DNA of 64,000 bases from Nocardia higoensis (GTDB lineage Bacteria > Actinomycetota > Actinomycetes > Mycobacteriales > Mycobacteriaceae), in contig NZ_JADLQN010000001.1 of NCBI RefSeq assembly GCF_015477835.1, positions 2,728,001 through 2,792,000 on the forward strand, read 5' to 3'. Within the stretch, counting starts at the first letter, position 1. The number at the start of each line of letters is the position of its first letter. Under the pieces are notes generated by a model. The model did not search any database and was not told where the DNA came from. It was given only the letters and a program-made list of their open reading frames with translations. This document shows positions 32,284 to 41,944 of this stretch, piece after piece. Position numbers and translations under genes: made by a program.

Positions 32284-34554
32284 ATGGCGACAATCGAATA
32301 TCTTCGGACCGACCCCGGTCTACCGCCGGTCGGGGTGGTCGACAGATCGCCGATGACCCCGGTCAAGAAGGGGGTCTTCGCCGCGATCGCGATACTCGGC
32401 GCGCTCGCCTGGGCGATCCTGGCCGTCGCGCGCGGCGAGAACGTGAACGCGGTCTGGATCGTCATCGCCGCGGTCTGCACCTACGTCATCGCCTATCGCT
32501 TCTACGCGCGATTCATCGAATGGAAGATCACCAAGCCGCGCGACGATCTGGCCACCCCGGCCGAAATCCTGGAGAACGGCAAGGATTTCATGCCGATGGA
32601 CCGCCGGGTCCTCTACGGCCACCACTTCGCCGCCATCGCGGGCGCCGGTCCGCTGGTCGGGCCCGTGCTGGCGGCGCAGATGGGCTATCTGCCCGGCACG
32701 ATCTGGATCGTGGTCGGCGTGTGCCTGGCCGGCGCGGTGCAGGACTACCTGGTGCTGTGGGCCTCGACCAAGCGGCGCGGGCGCAGCCTCGGGCAGATGG
32801 CCCGCGACGAACTGGGCGCGGTCGGCGGCGTGGCGGCCATCGTCGCGATTCTCGTGATCATGATGATCCTGCTGGCGGTGCTGGCGCTGGTGGTGGTCAA
32901 CGCGCTCGGGGAGAGCCCGTGGGGTGTTTTCTCCATCGCGATGACCATCCCCATCGCCCTGTTCATGGGCGTGTATCTGCGGTTCATGCGGCCGGGGCGG
33001 GTCGGGGAAGTCTCGGCGATCGGCATCGTGCTGTTGCTGCTGGCCATCGTCGGCGGCGGCTGGGTGTCGGAAACCGAATGGGGCGCGGACTGGTTCACCC
33101 TCTCGCGGACCACCATCGCCTGGGCCCTCATCGGCTACGGCTTCCTGGCCTCGGTGCTGCCGGTGTGGTTGCTGCTGGCCCCGCGCGACTATCTGTCGAC
33201 CTTCATGAAGATCGGCACCATCGGCCTGCTGGCCGTGGGCATCCTGATCACCATGCCGGTGCTGACGGCGCCGGCGATCTCGGACTTCGCCGCCACCGGG
33301 AGCGGCCCGGCCTTCGCGGGCAGCCTGTTCCCGTTCCTGTTCATCACCATCGCCTGCGGCGCGCTGTCGGGCTTCCATGCGCTGATCTCCTCCGGCACCA
33401 CGCCGAAACTGCTGGAGAAGGAATCGCACGCGAGGATGATCGGCTACGGCGGCATGCTGATGGAGTCGTTCGTCGCGGTCATGGCGATCATCACCGCCTG
33501 CATCATCGACCAGCACCTCTACTTCGGCATGAACGCGCCGCTGTCGCTCACCGGCGGCACACCGGACAAGGCCGCGGCCTACACCAATTCGCTCGGCCTG
33601 GCAGGCGCGCCCGCCACCGCGGACACCTTCGCGAAGGCGGCCGAGGACGTCGGCGAGACCACGATCATCTCCCGCACCGGCGGCGCGCCCACCCTGGCCG
33701 TCGGCATCTCCGAGGTGTTCCACAAGTTCCTCGGCGGCGAGAGCATGAAGTCGTTCTGGTACCACTTCGCGATCATGTTCGAGGCGTTGTTCATCCTCAC
33801 CACCATCGACGCGGGCACCCGCGTCGCGCGGTTCATGGTCTCCGACGCGCTCGGCAATTTCGGCGGGCCGCTGCGCAGGCTCAAGGATCCGTCCTGGCGG
33901 GTCGGCGCGTGGGTGTGCTCGCTGGTGGTGGTCGCGGCGTGGGGGTCGATCCTGCTGATGGGCGTCAGCGATCCGCTGGGCGGTATCAACGCGCTGTATC
34001 CGCTGTTCGGCATCGCCAACCAGCTGCTGGCCGCGGTGGCGCTGACGGTGGTGACCACCATTCTGGTGAAGAAGGGGCTGGGCAAGTGGGCCTGGATTCC
34101 CGGCCTCCCGTTGGCCTGGGATCTGGTGGTGACGATGACGGCGTCCTGGCAGAAGATCTTCTCCGCGGACCCCAAGCTCGGCTACTGGAAGCAGCACAGT
34201 CTGTGCCAACAGGCGCAGGAGGCGGGCAAGCTGTGTCTGACGGCGAAGACGCCCGAAGAGGTCGACATCGTGGTGCGCAACACCTTCATCCAGGGCACAC
34301 TGTCGATCCTGTTCGCGGTACTGGTGCTGATCGTGGCGGTCGTCGGGGTGCTGGTGTGCGTGCGCGCCTGGCGGTCCGGGGACACCAGCACCACCGAGTC
34401 GCCGGAGGAACCGTCGAAGATCTTCGCGCCGAGCGGGTTCGTCGCCACCCCGGCGGAACGGGAAGTGCAGAAGCAATGGGACGAGTTGATCGCCTCCGGC
34501 GCGATCCGGGCGCCCGGCGCGGCCCACACGGTCACCGTGAAGTCGGGCGCGTGA
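32284..34554 (+). CDS. cstA: Carbon starvation protein CstA, pyruvate/peptide transporter
   Basis: A 756-residue membrane protein with about 16-18 hydrophobic segments. Family landmarks are YRFYARFIEWKI near the N-terminus, GHHFAAIAGAGPLVGPVLAAQMGYLPGTIWIVVGVCLAGAVQDYLVLW, SGFHALISSGTTPKLLEKESHARMIGYGGMLMES, and FIVLTTIDAGTRVARFM-type motif near residue 510. CstA proteins import pyruvate or peptides in starvation. The large cysteine-containing loop QHSLCQQAQEAGKLCL near 640 is typical of actinobacterial copies. The partner YbdD-type gene follows after 70 bp. Confidence 0.96.
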   Translation: MATIEYLRTDPGLPPVGVVDRSPMTPVKKGVFAAIAILGALAWAILAVARGENVNAVWIVIAAVCTYVIAYRFYARFIEWKITKPRDDLATPAEILENGKDFMPMDRRVLYGHHFAAIAGAGPLVGPVLAAQMGYLPGTIWIVVGVCLAGAVQDYLVLWASTKRRGRSLGQMARDELGAVGGVAAIVAILVIMMILLAVLALVVVNALGESPWGVFSIAMTIPIALFMGVYLRFMRPGRVGEVSAIGIVLLLLAIVGGGWVSETEWGADWFTLSRTTIAWALIGYGFLASVLPVWLLLAPRDYLSTFMKIGTIGLLAVGILITMPVLTAPAISDFAATGSGPAFAGSLFPFLFITIACGALSGFHALISSGTTPKLLEKESHARMIGYGGMLMESFVAVMAIITACIIDQHLYFGMNAPLSLTGGTPDKAAAYTNSLGLAGAPATADTFAKAAEDVGETTIISRTGGAPTLAVGISEVFHKFLGGESMKSFWYHFAIMFEALFILTTIDAGTRVARFMVSDALGNFGGPLRRLKDPSWRVGAWVCSLVVVAAWGSILLMGVSDPLGGINALYPLFGIANQLLAAVALTVVTTILVKKGLGKWAWIPGLPLAWDLVVTMTASWQKIFSADPKLGYWKQHSLCQQAQEAGKLCLTAKTPEEVDIVVRNTFIQGTLSILFAVLVLIVAVVGVLVCVRAWRSGDTSTTESPEEPSKIFAPSGFVATPAEREVQKQWDELIASGAIRAPGAAHTVTVKSGA

Positions 34555-34624
34555 GGACCGGTCTGCACGTCGATGCCGGGCTCGCCGCCGCGCGGCTTCG
34601 GAGGCGGGCCCGGCGGGAGCGGCC

Positions 34625-34867
34625 ATGAGTGCCGAGCGAGCCGGCGCGGCATCCCGGTGTGCGCGCCCCGGTCCGGCCCGGCGGGCGCGCGCGGCGGTCC
34701 GGGCGGCGCTGTGGTGGCTGGATTCGGTGGTCGGCGGCCAGGACTACCAGCGTTATGTCGCGCACCTGCGCCGCCGTCACCCGGACCGACCGGTGCCGAC
34801 CGAACGCGAGTACTGGCGGGAGCGGCACGCCTACGCCGATAATCACCCGGCGGGCCGCTGCTGCTGA
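34625..34867 (+). CDS. YbdD/YjiX-family small protein, CstA partner
   Basis: An 80-residue protein. After a basic, Ala/Arg-rich N-terminus it reads ALWWLDSVVGGQDYQRYVAHLRRRHPDRPVPTEREYWRERHAYADNHPAGRCC, the full YbdD signature (GxxDYxxYxxHxxxxHPxxPxxxExEFxRxR) with the terminal CC. Proteins of this family are always found behind cstA and are needed for its function in E. coli-type systems. ATG at 34625 with a GGGAG site. Role as transporter subunit is inferred from linkage. Confidence 0.93.
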   Translation: MSAERAGAASRCARPGPARRARAAVRAALWWLDSVVGGQDYQRYVAHLRRRHPDRPVPTEREYWRERHAYADNHPAGRCC

Positions 34868-34918
34868 TCCGTGACGATGTCCTTTTTCCGCTAGCACGGG
34901 GGTCGCGCGGCTGACATC

Positions 34919-36412
34919 GTGGAGGGCGTGACGATCACGGCACTGGATTTCGAGCGATGCTATCGGGCGGTCTCGACCCGCGACTCCCGATTCGACGGTC
35001 AGTTCTTCACCGCCGTCCGGACGACCGGAATCTATTGTCGCCCTTCATGTCCGGCCATCACCCCGAAACGGGTGAACGTGTCGTTCCTGCCGACCGCGGC
35101 GGCGGCGCAGCAGGCCGGTTACCGCGCGTGCCGCCGATGCCTGCCGGACGCGGTGCCCGGGTCGCCGCTGTGGAACACCCGGGCCGATCTCGCCGCCAGA
35201 GCCATGCGGCTGATCGGCGACGGTGTGATCGAACGCGGCGGCGTGCCCGCGCTGGCCGCGGCACTCGGCTACTCCCAGCGGCAACTGACGCGGGTGCTCA
35301 CCACCGAACTCGGCGCGGGACCGCTCGCACTGGCCAGGGCACATCGCGCGCACACCGCGCGCCTGCTCGTGCAGACCACCGAGATGCCGATGTCGGACGT
35401 GGCGTTCGCGGCCGGATTCACCAGCATCCGCCAGTTCAACGACACCGTGCGCGAGGTCTTCGCCGTCAGCCCGACGGTCATGCGGTCCGAAGCCCGCCGC
35501 CGCGCCGGCTCCCCCGCTCTCGCCGCCGACGGCGTGCTCACGCTGCGCCTGCCCTACCGGGAACCGCTCGACCGCACCTGGCTGGAATGGTTCCTCGGCG
35601 CGCACGCGGCGCCGGGCGTGGAGCAGTGGTCGGGCGGGGTCTACACGCGCAATCTGCGCACCCCGCACGGGCACGCCACCGTGGCGCTGCGGATCCGGCC
35701 CGGGCATGTGCAGGCCGAGATCGCGCTGCGCGACATGCGTGATCTGGCGCCGACGGTGGCACGGGTCCGGCATCTGCTCGATCTGGACGCCGACCCGGTC
35801 GGTATCGACGAGGTGCTCGGCGACGAACTGCTCGGGAACGCGTTCAGCCCGGGCATCCGGGTGCCCGGTTGCGCCGACCCGGCGGAACTGCTGCTGCGCA
35901 CCATGATCGGTCAGCAGATCTCGGTCTCCGCCGCCGCCACACACACCGGACGGCTGGTGCGCGAACTCGGTGAGAGCGTGACCGGCCCGGTGCCGCGCCT
36001 GTTCCCGACCGCCGGGGCCATCGCCGAACACGGTGCGCGGGTGCTGACCGGCCCGGCGCGGCGCATCGAGGCGATCGTGCGAGCGGCGGCGGCCGTCGCC
36101 GCCGGTGACCTGGCTCTGCACCCGGGCCGCCCCGCATCGGAATTACGCGCGGATCTGCTGGCGCTGGACGGCGTCGGCCCGTGGACAGCCGACTACGTCA
36201 CCATGCGTCTGCTCGCCCACCCGGACACCCTGCTGAGCAGCGACCTGGTGGCCCGGCGCGGCGCCGAGCTGCTCGGCGTCGATCTCGGCGACACGGCCCG
36301 CTGGTCGCCCTGGCGTTCCTACCTGTCCATGCACCTGTGGAAAACCGCGCTGGCCGCGCGTGCTCTCGCCCGCCCGGCCGACTCCGGCGACGATCACCGC
36401 CGCGCCGGCTGA
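34919..36412 (+). CDS. alkA: Ada-AlkA fusion: methyl-sensing regulator plus 3-methyladenine DNA glycosylase II
   Basis: A 497-residue fusion. Residues 1-80 are an Ada Zn/methyl-acceptor domain with cysteines in YCRPSCPA and ACRRCLPD; 85-195 an AraC-type DNA-binding domain (GVPALAAALGYSQRQLTRVL, MSDVAFAAGFTSIRQFNDTVREVFAVSPTVMR); 205-490 the AlkA helix-hairpin-helix glycosylase with LLRTMIGQQISVSAA and LLALDGVGPWTADYVTMRLLAHPDTLLSSDLVAR holding the HhH and catalytic Asp. It senses alkyl phosphotriesters, induces the operon and excises alkylated purines. ogt follows 25 bp later. The start may be GTG 34919 or 34928. Same two-gene order as Rv1317c-Rv1316c. Confidence 0.96.
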   Translation: MEGVTITALDFERCYRAVSTRDSRFDGQFFTAVRTTGIYCRPSCPAITPKRVNVSFLPTAAAAQQAGYRACRRCLPDAVPGSPLWNTRADLAARAMRLIGDGVIERGGVPALAAALGYSQRQLTRVLTTELGAGPLALARAHRAHTARLLVQTTEMPMSDVAFAAGFTSIRQFNDTVREVFAVSPTVMRSEARRRAGSPALAADGVLTLRLPYREPLDRTWLEWFLGAHAAPGVEQWSGGVYTRNLRTPHGHATVALRIRPGHVQAEIALRDMRDLAPTVARVRHLLDLDADPVGIDEVLGDELLGNAFSPGIRVPGCADPAELLLRTMIGQQISVSAAATHTGRLVRELGESVTGPVPRLFPTAGAIAEHGARVLTGPARRIEAIVRAAAAVAAGDLALHPGRPASELRADLLALDGVGPWTADYVTMRLLAHPDTLLSSDLVARRGAELLGVDLGDTARWSPWRSYLSMHLWKTALAARALARPADSGDDHRRAG

Positions 36413-36437
36413 CCACCATCCCTGGAAAGCGAGTCCC

Positions 36438-36998
36438 ATGTCCCTCTCCGTTGCCGACTTCGCGACAACCGCGACCCCGATCGGCCCGTTCACCGCCCTC
36501 ACCGACACCGACGGCGCGGTCCTGGCCTCCGGCTGGACCGCCGACGCCGACGATCTGCGCCTGCTGATCCACCCGTCCTTGCGTCCGGACGAGCTCCGGG
36601 AGCGCGACTCGCTCGGCGCGGTCACCCGGGCGGTAGTCGCCTACCACGACGGCGACACCACCGTGATCGACACGGTGCCGGTGCGTCAGTATTCCGGGGA
36701 ATTCCTCACCCATGCCTGGGAGATCCTGCGCAAGGTTCCCGCGGGCGAGCCCGTCACCTACACCGCCTTCGCCGCCCTGGCCGGACGGCCGTCGGCGACC
36801 CGCGCCGCTGCCAACGCCTGCGCGCGCAATGCCGCCGCGTTGTTCGTGCCGTGCCATCGAGTGCTGCGCGTCGGCGGAGCGCTGGGCGGATTCCGCTGGG
36901 GGCTGGCGGCCAAGCGGTGGTTGCTCGACCACGAGAGCGAGCCGACACTTCGTGCGCGTGCGCACGGCGGCATTCCAGCCCCCGTTTCGGTGGGGTAG
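36438..36998 (+). CDS. ogt: O6-methylguanine-DNA methyltransferase (Ogt)
   Basis: A 186-residue suicide DNA repair enzyme. The DNA-binding helix and active site are TYTAFAALAGRPSATRAAANACARNAAALFVPCHRVLRVGGALGGFRWGLAAKRWLLDHE; Cys of PCHRV accepts the O6-alkyl group and RAAANA is the recognition helix with the arginine finger. Normal length with a slightly long C-terminus (PTLRARAHGGIPAPVSVG). ATG 36438 is 25 bp after alkA, forming the adaptive-response operon. Confidence 0.96.
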   Translation: MSLSVADFATTATPIGPFTALTDTDGAVLASGWTADADDLRLLIHPSLRPDELRERDSLGAVTRAVVAYHDGDTTVIDTVPVRQYSGEFLTHAWEILRKVPAGEPVTYTAFAALAGRPSATRAAANACARNAAALFVPCHRVLRVGGALGGFRWGLAAKRWLLDHESEPTLRARAHGGIPAPVSVG

Positions 36999-37276
36999 CG
37001 CCTACGGCTCGAACGGTTCGAAGCACTCCCGTCACCCGACGTGCGCGGGCGGGCGATGGTTCATGCTCCCGCGCGCTTTCCGAACGCGGATCACCCCGGA
37101 CCGGTACGTCTGGCTCGTCGAACTACCGGCCCGGCTACGGCCGCGGGCGCACGCAACCGCCGTCCGTCCCTCGGTTCGTCGCCCCTTTCGCCCCCGCCTC
37201 CGCGGCACGCTCGGCGATGAGTTGCCTCGGACGACGAAGTTCCGCGGCGGCGAAACAGGCCGGCAGGCGGGCTGTC

Positions 37277-40200
37277 TCAGGCGACCGTAGCGTGCAGGGT
37301 CGACCCGTCGCGACCTCGGACGACGTGCAGGCGGCTGGGGATGCGCTGGCGCATCTCGTCGACGTGGCTGACGATGCCGACGACCCGGCCGCCCGCCCGG
37401 AGTTCGTCGAGGACCCCCATGACGGCGTCCAGGGTGTCGGAGTCGAGGCTGCCGAACCCTTCGTCGATGAACAGGGTGTCGAGCACGACTCCGCCGGCTT
37501 CGGCGGCGACGGTGTCGGCCAGGCCGAGCGCCAGCGCGAGGGAAGCCATGAAGGTCTCACCGCCGGAGAGGGTCTTGGCCGGGCGGATGGCGCCGGTGTA
37601 GTCGTCGCGGATGTCGAGGCCGAGGCCGCCGCGCCTGCCGCGCGGGCCCGCCTTGTCGGTGTGGACGAATTCGTAGCGCCCGCCCGACATCCGGCGCAGG
37701 CGGACCGATCCGGAGATCGCGACCTCTTCCAGCCGGGCGGCGAGCACATAGGAGCGCAGGGACATGCTGCGGTTGTTCTCGCCGCGACCGGCGACGACGT
37801 CGGCGAGGCGATCGAGTTCGTCGTGGGCGCGTCTGCGCGGAACCAGGCGCTCGGCCTCGCTCCACAGCTGGGCGCCCAGTTCCTCGAGCGAGTGCACACG
37901 GCGGCTCGCTTCGGCGCGGGCGGCGATCGCCGCGTTCGCGCGTTGCCGAGCTTCCTCGACCGCTCGCTGCACCGCCGCCAGGTCACCCGGTTCGGCTTCG
38001 GCGGCCGCTCGGATCTCGGGTTCGGCCAGAACGGCCTCGGCGGAGGCGCGCAGACGGTCGGCGGTCACGAGTTCGGACTCGATCTCGCTCTGGCGCTGCG
38101 GGGTCCGCGCGGCCGCTTTGACCACCTGGGCGTAGGCGCTCAGCCGAGCGACGGCATCGGCATCGTCGGGCAGCGGCGACTCCGGTGCGAAACCGGCCGC
38201 GGCGGCGCGGTTCTGGACGCGCTCGGCGACGAGGGCGACCTGTTCACACGCGCTGACGACCGCCGACCGCGCCCGGGCGAGCTCGGCGGCGGCGTCGACG
38301 AGGGCGTCCAGACGCGCGCGGCGATCCTGGAAGCTGCTGTCCGCGCCCGCGGCCTCGCGCAGGCGCGCATCGGCCTCGGCCAGACGACTCTCGGCAGCGC
38401 GGATGCGGGCGCCGATCTCGCCGCGGCGCACCTGCGCGGCGCGCAACCCGTCCTGCACGCTGGACTGCTCCTCGCGCAAGCGGGTGAGCGTCGCGTCCGC
38501 CGCGTCGAAGGTGCTCGCGGTGTCGGCGGTGTCCTCGTGACGTCCGATCGCCGAGCGCAGGTTCGCCGCCAGCTCGACGGGATCGGCGTCGCCGCCCCGG
38601 GCCAGCAGACCTTCGATCTCCCGCTCCAGCTCCGCGACGCGGACACCGATCAGATCGCGCCGCTGTTCGGCCACGCGTTCGGCTTCGGCCGCCGCTTCCT
38701 CGGCATCCACCGACACCGCGTCCACGGTGCTTTCCGCGGGCGCGGGATGGGCGGTCGAACCGCAGACCGCGCACGGCAGGCCGAGGACGAGCGCACCGGC
38801 GAGCTCGGCGGCCATCCCGGCCAGTCTGCGTTCTCGCAAGGTGAGCACCAGGTCGCGGGCGTCGTTGTGGGTGGCACGGGCGGACTCGAACTCGACGCGG
38901 GTCGCGTCCAGATCGATACGACGGCGCGCCAGGTCGGCGGCCGCGCTCGCCGCGGTGTGCAGGCGTTCGCATTCCGAGACCAGCGCGGGCAACGCGGCCT
39001 TGGCCGCGCTCGCTTCCCGCAGCTGGTGTTCGGCGGCGGTGATCGCCGCAGGCAGTTCGCGGTGGCGGTGGGTCAGCTCGTCCTCGCGGCGGGCCAGCTT
39101 CGCGTCCTCGGCGCGCAATTCGGCCAGTTCCCCGGACAATTCGGCAGCGGCGGTCGCGTCGACGCGCACGGCGTCGAGCGCGCCGGCCTGCGCGCTCCAC
39201 GCCCGCACCGCGGCGTCCAGATCGGCGTCTTCTCGCAGGCGCGGCGAATCCGCCGGGACCGATCCACTCTCCGGTTCGCCGCCCCGACCGTCGGCACCGG
39301 ATCCATCACTGCCTCCACTGTTCCCACCGCCACGAGCACCGGGCGACGCCGCCGAGGACAGTCCCGAGGAGGTCTCGGACAGCACCGTCGCCGGCAGGTC
39401 GAGCCGCAAGTCGGCGGCCTCGGGGACGGCGAGCGCCGCGGCCAGGCGGTCAGCGGATCGATGAGCCGCTTTCTCGAGCGTGCGCGCGGTCACCACCTTC
39501 TCGCGCGCTTCGTCGATGGCTTCGATGACCGGCTGCGCGCGGCGGGCGGTGTCGAGTTCGGCCTGCGCGGCCCGACGCTGCTCGGCGGTCGCGTCGTATC
39601 GGGCGAGTTGGTCGCGTGCCGCCGTCATCCGCCTGCGCGACTCGTCGAGGGCACGGACCTCGTCGGCCCGTTCGCGCAGCCGGGCGCATTCCTGTTCGAG
39701 CGCTGCGGCTTCCGCGGTCGCCGTGGCGAGATCGGCGCGGGCCTGCGACAGCAGTCGCTGCGACCAGTCCACCGAGTCCTCGACCGTCGCGGTCTCGGTG
39801 ACGGTCAGGCCTGCCGCGCCCCTGATCTGAGCTATCAGCCGTTCGATGCCCTGCTCGGACTCGCCGAGCGCGGCGCGGGAGGCGCGACGGCGCTCGGCCA
39901 GCCACTGTTCGGCGAGGCCGAATCGGTGGGTGTCGAACAGCTTTTCCAGCAGTTTCTCGCGGTCTTCGTTCTCGGCGCGCAGGAAACGCGCGAAATCGCC
40001 CTGCGGCAGCAGGACCACCTGGAAGAACTGGTCGGCACTCATGCCGAGCAGGCGCACGACCTCCTCTCCGATGTCGGGAATGCGCGAAAGGTTCTCACCG
40101 CGACCGTCGAGCCATTCCAGCGTGGCCTTCGGCTGTTCTGTGCGCATGCCGGTGCCGCGCCGTTTGGGGCGCTCGAATTCCGGCGAGCGGGTCAGCCGCA

Positions 40201-40468
40201 GCCGTCGTCCGCCCAGCGTCGCCTCCAGCACGACCCGCGGCGGCGTGTCGGCGGGAGCGTGGTCGGAGTGCAGGCGTTTGCTCTCACCGCGCGCGCCGGG
40301 AACGCGACCGTAGAGGGCGAAGGCGATGGCGTCGAGCACGGTGGTCTTGCCCGCCCCGGTCTGCCCGTGCAGCAGGAACAGGCCGTCGGCGCCGAGGCTG
40401 TCGAAATCGACCGCCGTCGGGGCGGCGAACGGGCCGAACGCCGTCATCTCCAGCCGGTGCAGTCTCAC
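37277..40468 (-). CDS. sbcC: SMC-like nuclease subunit SbcC
   Basis: A 1,063-residue ATPase. N-terminal Walker A GQTGAGKTTVLDAIAFALYG (about 35-54), Q-loop VVLLPQGDFARFL, long Ala/Glu/Arg coiled coils (about 200-500 and 600-900), a zinc hook LPCAVCGSTAHP (CxxC) in the middle, and the C-terminal signature LSGGETFMASLALALG with Walker B LFIDEGFGSLDSDTLDAVM. With SbcD it cuts hairpins and protein-blocked DNA ends. A Ser/Gly-rich insert (SSGLSSAASPGARGGGNSGGSD) interrupts the first coiled coil. The 1,410-codon ORF on the other strand is its shadow. Confidence 0.97.
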   Translation of the reverse strand: MRLHRLEMTAFGPFAAPTAVDFDSLGADGLFLLHGQTGAGKTTVLDAIAFALYGRVPGARGESKRLHSDHAPADTPPRVVLEATLGGRRLRLTRSPEFERPKRRGTGMRTEQPKATLEWLDGRGENLSRIPDIGEEVVRLLGMSADQFFQVVLLPQGDFARFLRAENEDREKLLEKLFDTHRFGLAEQWLAERRRASRAALGESEQGIERLIAQIRGAAGLTVTETATVEDSVDWSQRLLSQARADLATATAEAAALEQECARLRERADEVRALDESRRRMTAARDQLARYDATAEQRRAAQAELDTARRAQPVIEAIDEAREKVVTARTLEKAAHRSADRLAAALAVPEAADLRLDLPATVLSETSSGLSSAASPGARGGGNSGGSDGSGADGRGGEPESGSVPADSPRLREDADLDAAVRAWSAQAGALDAVRVDATAAAELSGELAELRAEDAKLARREDELTHRHRELPAAITAAEHQLREASAAKAALPALVSECERLHTAASAAADLARRRIDLDATRVEFESARATHNDARDLVLTLRERRLAGMAAELAGALVLGLPCAVCGSTAHPAPAESTVDAVSVDAEEAAAEAERVAEQRRDLIGVRVAELEREIEGLLARGGDADPVELAANLRSAIGRHEDTADTASTFDAADATLTRLREEQSSVQDGLRAAQVRRGEIGARIRAAESRLAEADARLREAAGADSSFQDRRARLDALVDAAAELARARSAVVSACEQVALVAERVQNRAAAAGFAPESPLPDDADAVARLSAYAQVVKAAARTPQRQSEIESELVTADRLRASAEAVLAEPEIRAAAEAEPGDLAAVQRAVEEARQRANAAIAARAEASRRVHSLEELGAQLWSEAERLVPRRRAHDELDRLADVVAGRGENNRSMSLRSYVLAARLEEVAISGSVRLRRMSGGRYEFVHTDKAGPRGRRGGLGLDIRDDYTGAIRPAKTLSGGETFMASLALALGLADTVAAEAGGVVLDTLFIDEGFGSLDSDTLDAVMGVLDELRAGGRVVGIVSHVDEMRQRIPSRLHVVRGRDGSTLHATVA

Positions 40469-40529
40469 GAGGCACGCCCGCGTACGACGATCCCGACACC
40501 ACCGCAGGCGATGGACACCCCGGTTCCCT

Positions 40530-41849
40530 TCACGCCGTCAGTTCCCCTTCCAGATCGTCTCCGTCCGAACCGGCGCCCGCTCGACCGATGCCATCGAGCC
40601 CGGCGTCGCGCGGCACAGCACCGTCCGGCGCACCCCCGACGCGCCGGGCACCTCCGGACGCGGTCGCGTTCGGCCCATCGTCGCGGCGCTCGGCATCGGC
40701 GAGCACCGACGCCTGCTCCGGCTCGCCGACCGCGGCCGCCAGCGCCCGCTCCATCCAGCGCACCTCGGACGCCGACGGCTCGCCCCGCACGTCGGTCAGG
40801 AAACCGCGGGCCACCTCGCCGTCGTCGCGGCCGCGGACCCGCTCGCGATAGTGCAGCACCGCCTCCGCGTCGGGGCGATTCCATTCCACGTGCACCGCGT
40901 GCGGGAAGCGCGTCCGCAGCCTGCGCATGGCGTCCAGCGGCCGTGCCCGGTCGGTCAAGGTCGCCGACACGTAGTGGTCTCCGACGTCCTCGTAGGTGGG
41001 GTCGGACAGCAATTCCTCGACCGTGCCCGTCAGCCGGGACAGCCCGCGCACCGTGGGAAGGTCGCGCCGGCGGACCTCGGTGAGCCCGGATGCGTCCAGG
41101 TCCACGATCCAGACCGCTTTGCGGTGCGAGGACTCGCCGAACGAATACGGCAGCGGGGATCCCGAGTACCGCACCGACTCCGACAGGGTCTGCGGGGAGT
41201 GCAGGTGTCCGAGCGCCACATAGTCGACACCGTCGAAGGCCGACAGCGCGACGGTCTCCACTCCGCCCACCGAGATCGAGCGCTCCGAACCGGTCGCCGC
41301 GCCACCGACGACGAAGGCGTGCGCCAGCAGCAACGACCTGGTGCCCGGCCGGTTCGCCAGGTCGGCGCGGATGCGGTCCATCACCACGTCCACCACCTCG
41401 GCGTGCGAACGAGCGCGCGGCACCCCCAGCTCCGCGCGCACCACCTCCGGCTCGAGATAGGGGATGCCGTAGAACGCGACGTCACCGTGCTCGTCGGACA
41501 GGATCACCGGCTGATCGGCGTCGGCCACTCTGGTCCGCAGATACAACCCGCCCGCCGCGGCGAAGCTCGCGCCCGCACCGAGCCGGGCGGGGGAATCGTG
41601 GTTGCCGGAGGTCGCGACAATCTTCGCGCCCGCCGCGGCGACGGCCTCGAGGCCACGTGTGCAGACCATGATGGCGTCGGCGCTGGGAATGGAACGGTCG
41701 TAGATGTCGCCGGGGACGACCACCACATCCACCGATTCCTCGGCGACCAGCTCCGCGATCGCCGACAGCGCGCGCGCTTGATCGACCAGGAGGTCGACGC
41801 CGTGAAACGTCCGGCCCACATGCCAATCCGAAGTGTGCAGCACCCGCAT
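40530..41849 (-). CDS. sbcD: DNA double-strand-break nuclease subunit SbcD
   Basis: A 439-residue Mre11-type metallophosphoesterase. Metal motifs in order: HTSDWHVGR, VPGDIYDRSIPS, TSGNHDSPARLGA, LLLAHAFVVGG and LGHLHSPQ. The C-terminal capping domain is followed by a disordered acidic/Gly tail of about 60 residues (RRDDGPNATASGGARRVGG). ATG 41849 (MRVLHTSDW) is the start; the ORF reaches 41927 but that part lacks a site. sbcC begins 61 bp after its stop. Confidence 0.96.
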   Translation of the reverse strand: MRVLHTSDWHVGRTFHGVDLLVDQARALSAIAELVAEESVDVVVVPGDIYDRSIPSADAIMVCTRGLEAVAAAGAKIVATSGNHDSPARLGAGASFAAAGGLYLRTRVADADQPVILSDEHGDVAFYGIPYLEPEVVRAELGVPRARSHAEVVDVVMDRIRADLANRPGTRSLLLAHAFVVGGAATGSERSISVGGVETVALSAFDGVDYVALGHLHSPQTLSESVRYSGSPLPYSFGESSHRKAVWIVDLDASGLTEVRRRDLPTVRGLSRLTGTVEELLSDPTYEDVGDHYVSATLTDRARPLDAMRRLRTRFPHAVHVEWNRPDAEAVLHYRERVRGRDDGEVARGFLTDVRGEPSASEVRWMERALAAAVGEPEQASVLADAERRDDGPNATASGGARRVGGAPDGAVPRDAGLDGIGRAGAGSDGDDLEGELTA

Positions 41850-41944
41850 GAGCGGACACGGTAGGCGCCCGCACCGACATGTGTGGATCACACCCCCCGC
41901 GCGGCAAATCGACGCCGCAAATAACACCCGGTTAGTGTCTTGGG

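Noticed and set aside
32320..34626. 768-codon minus-strand ORF
   Set aside because: Antisense to cstA; Arg/His/Asp-rich composition typical of a shadow frame.
36851..41083. 1,410-codon plus-strand ORF
   Set aside because: It lies antisense to sbcC/sbcD, has no domain, and its length is explained by high-GC codon shadows of the real genes.
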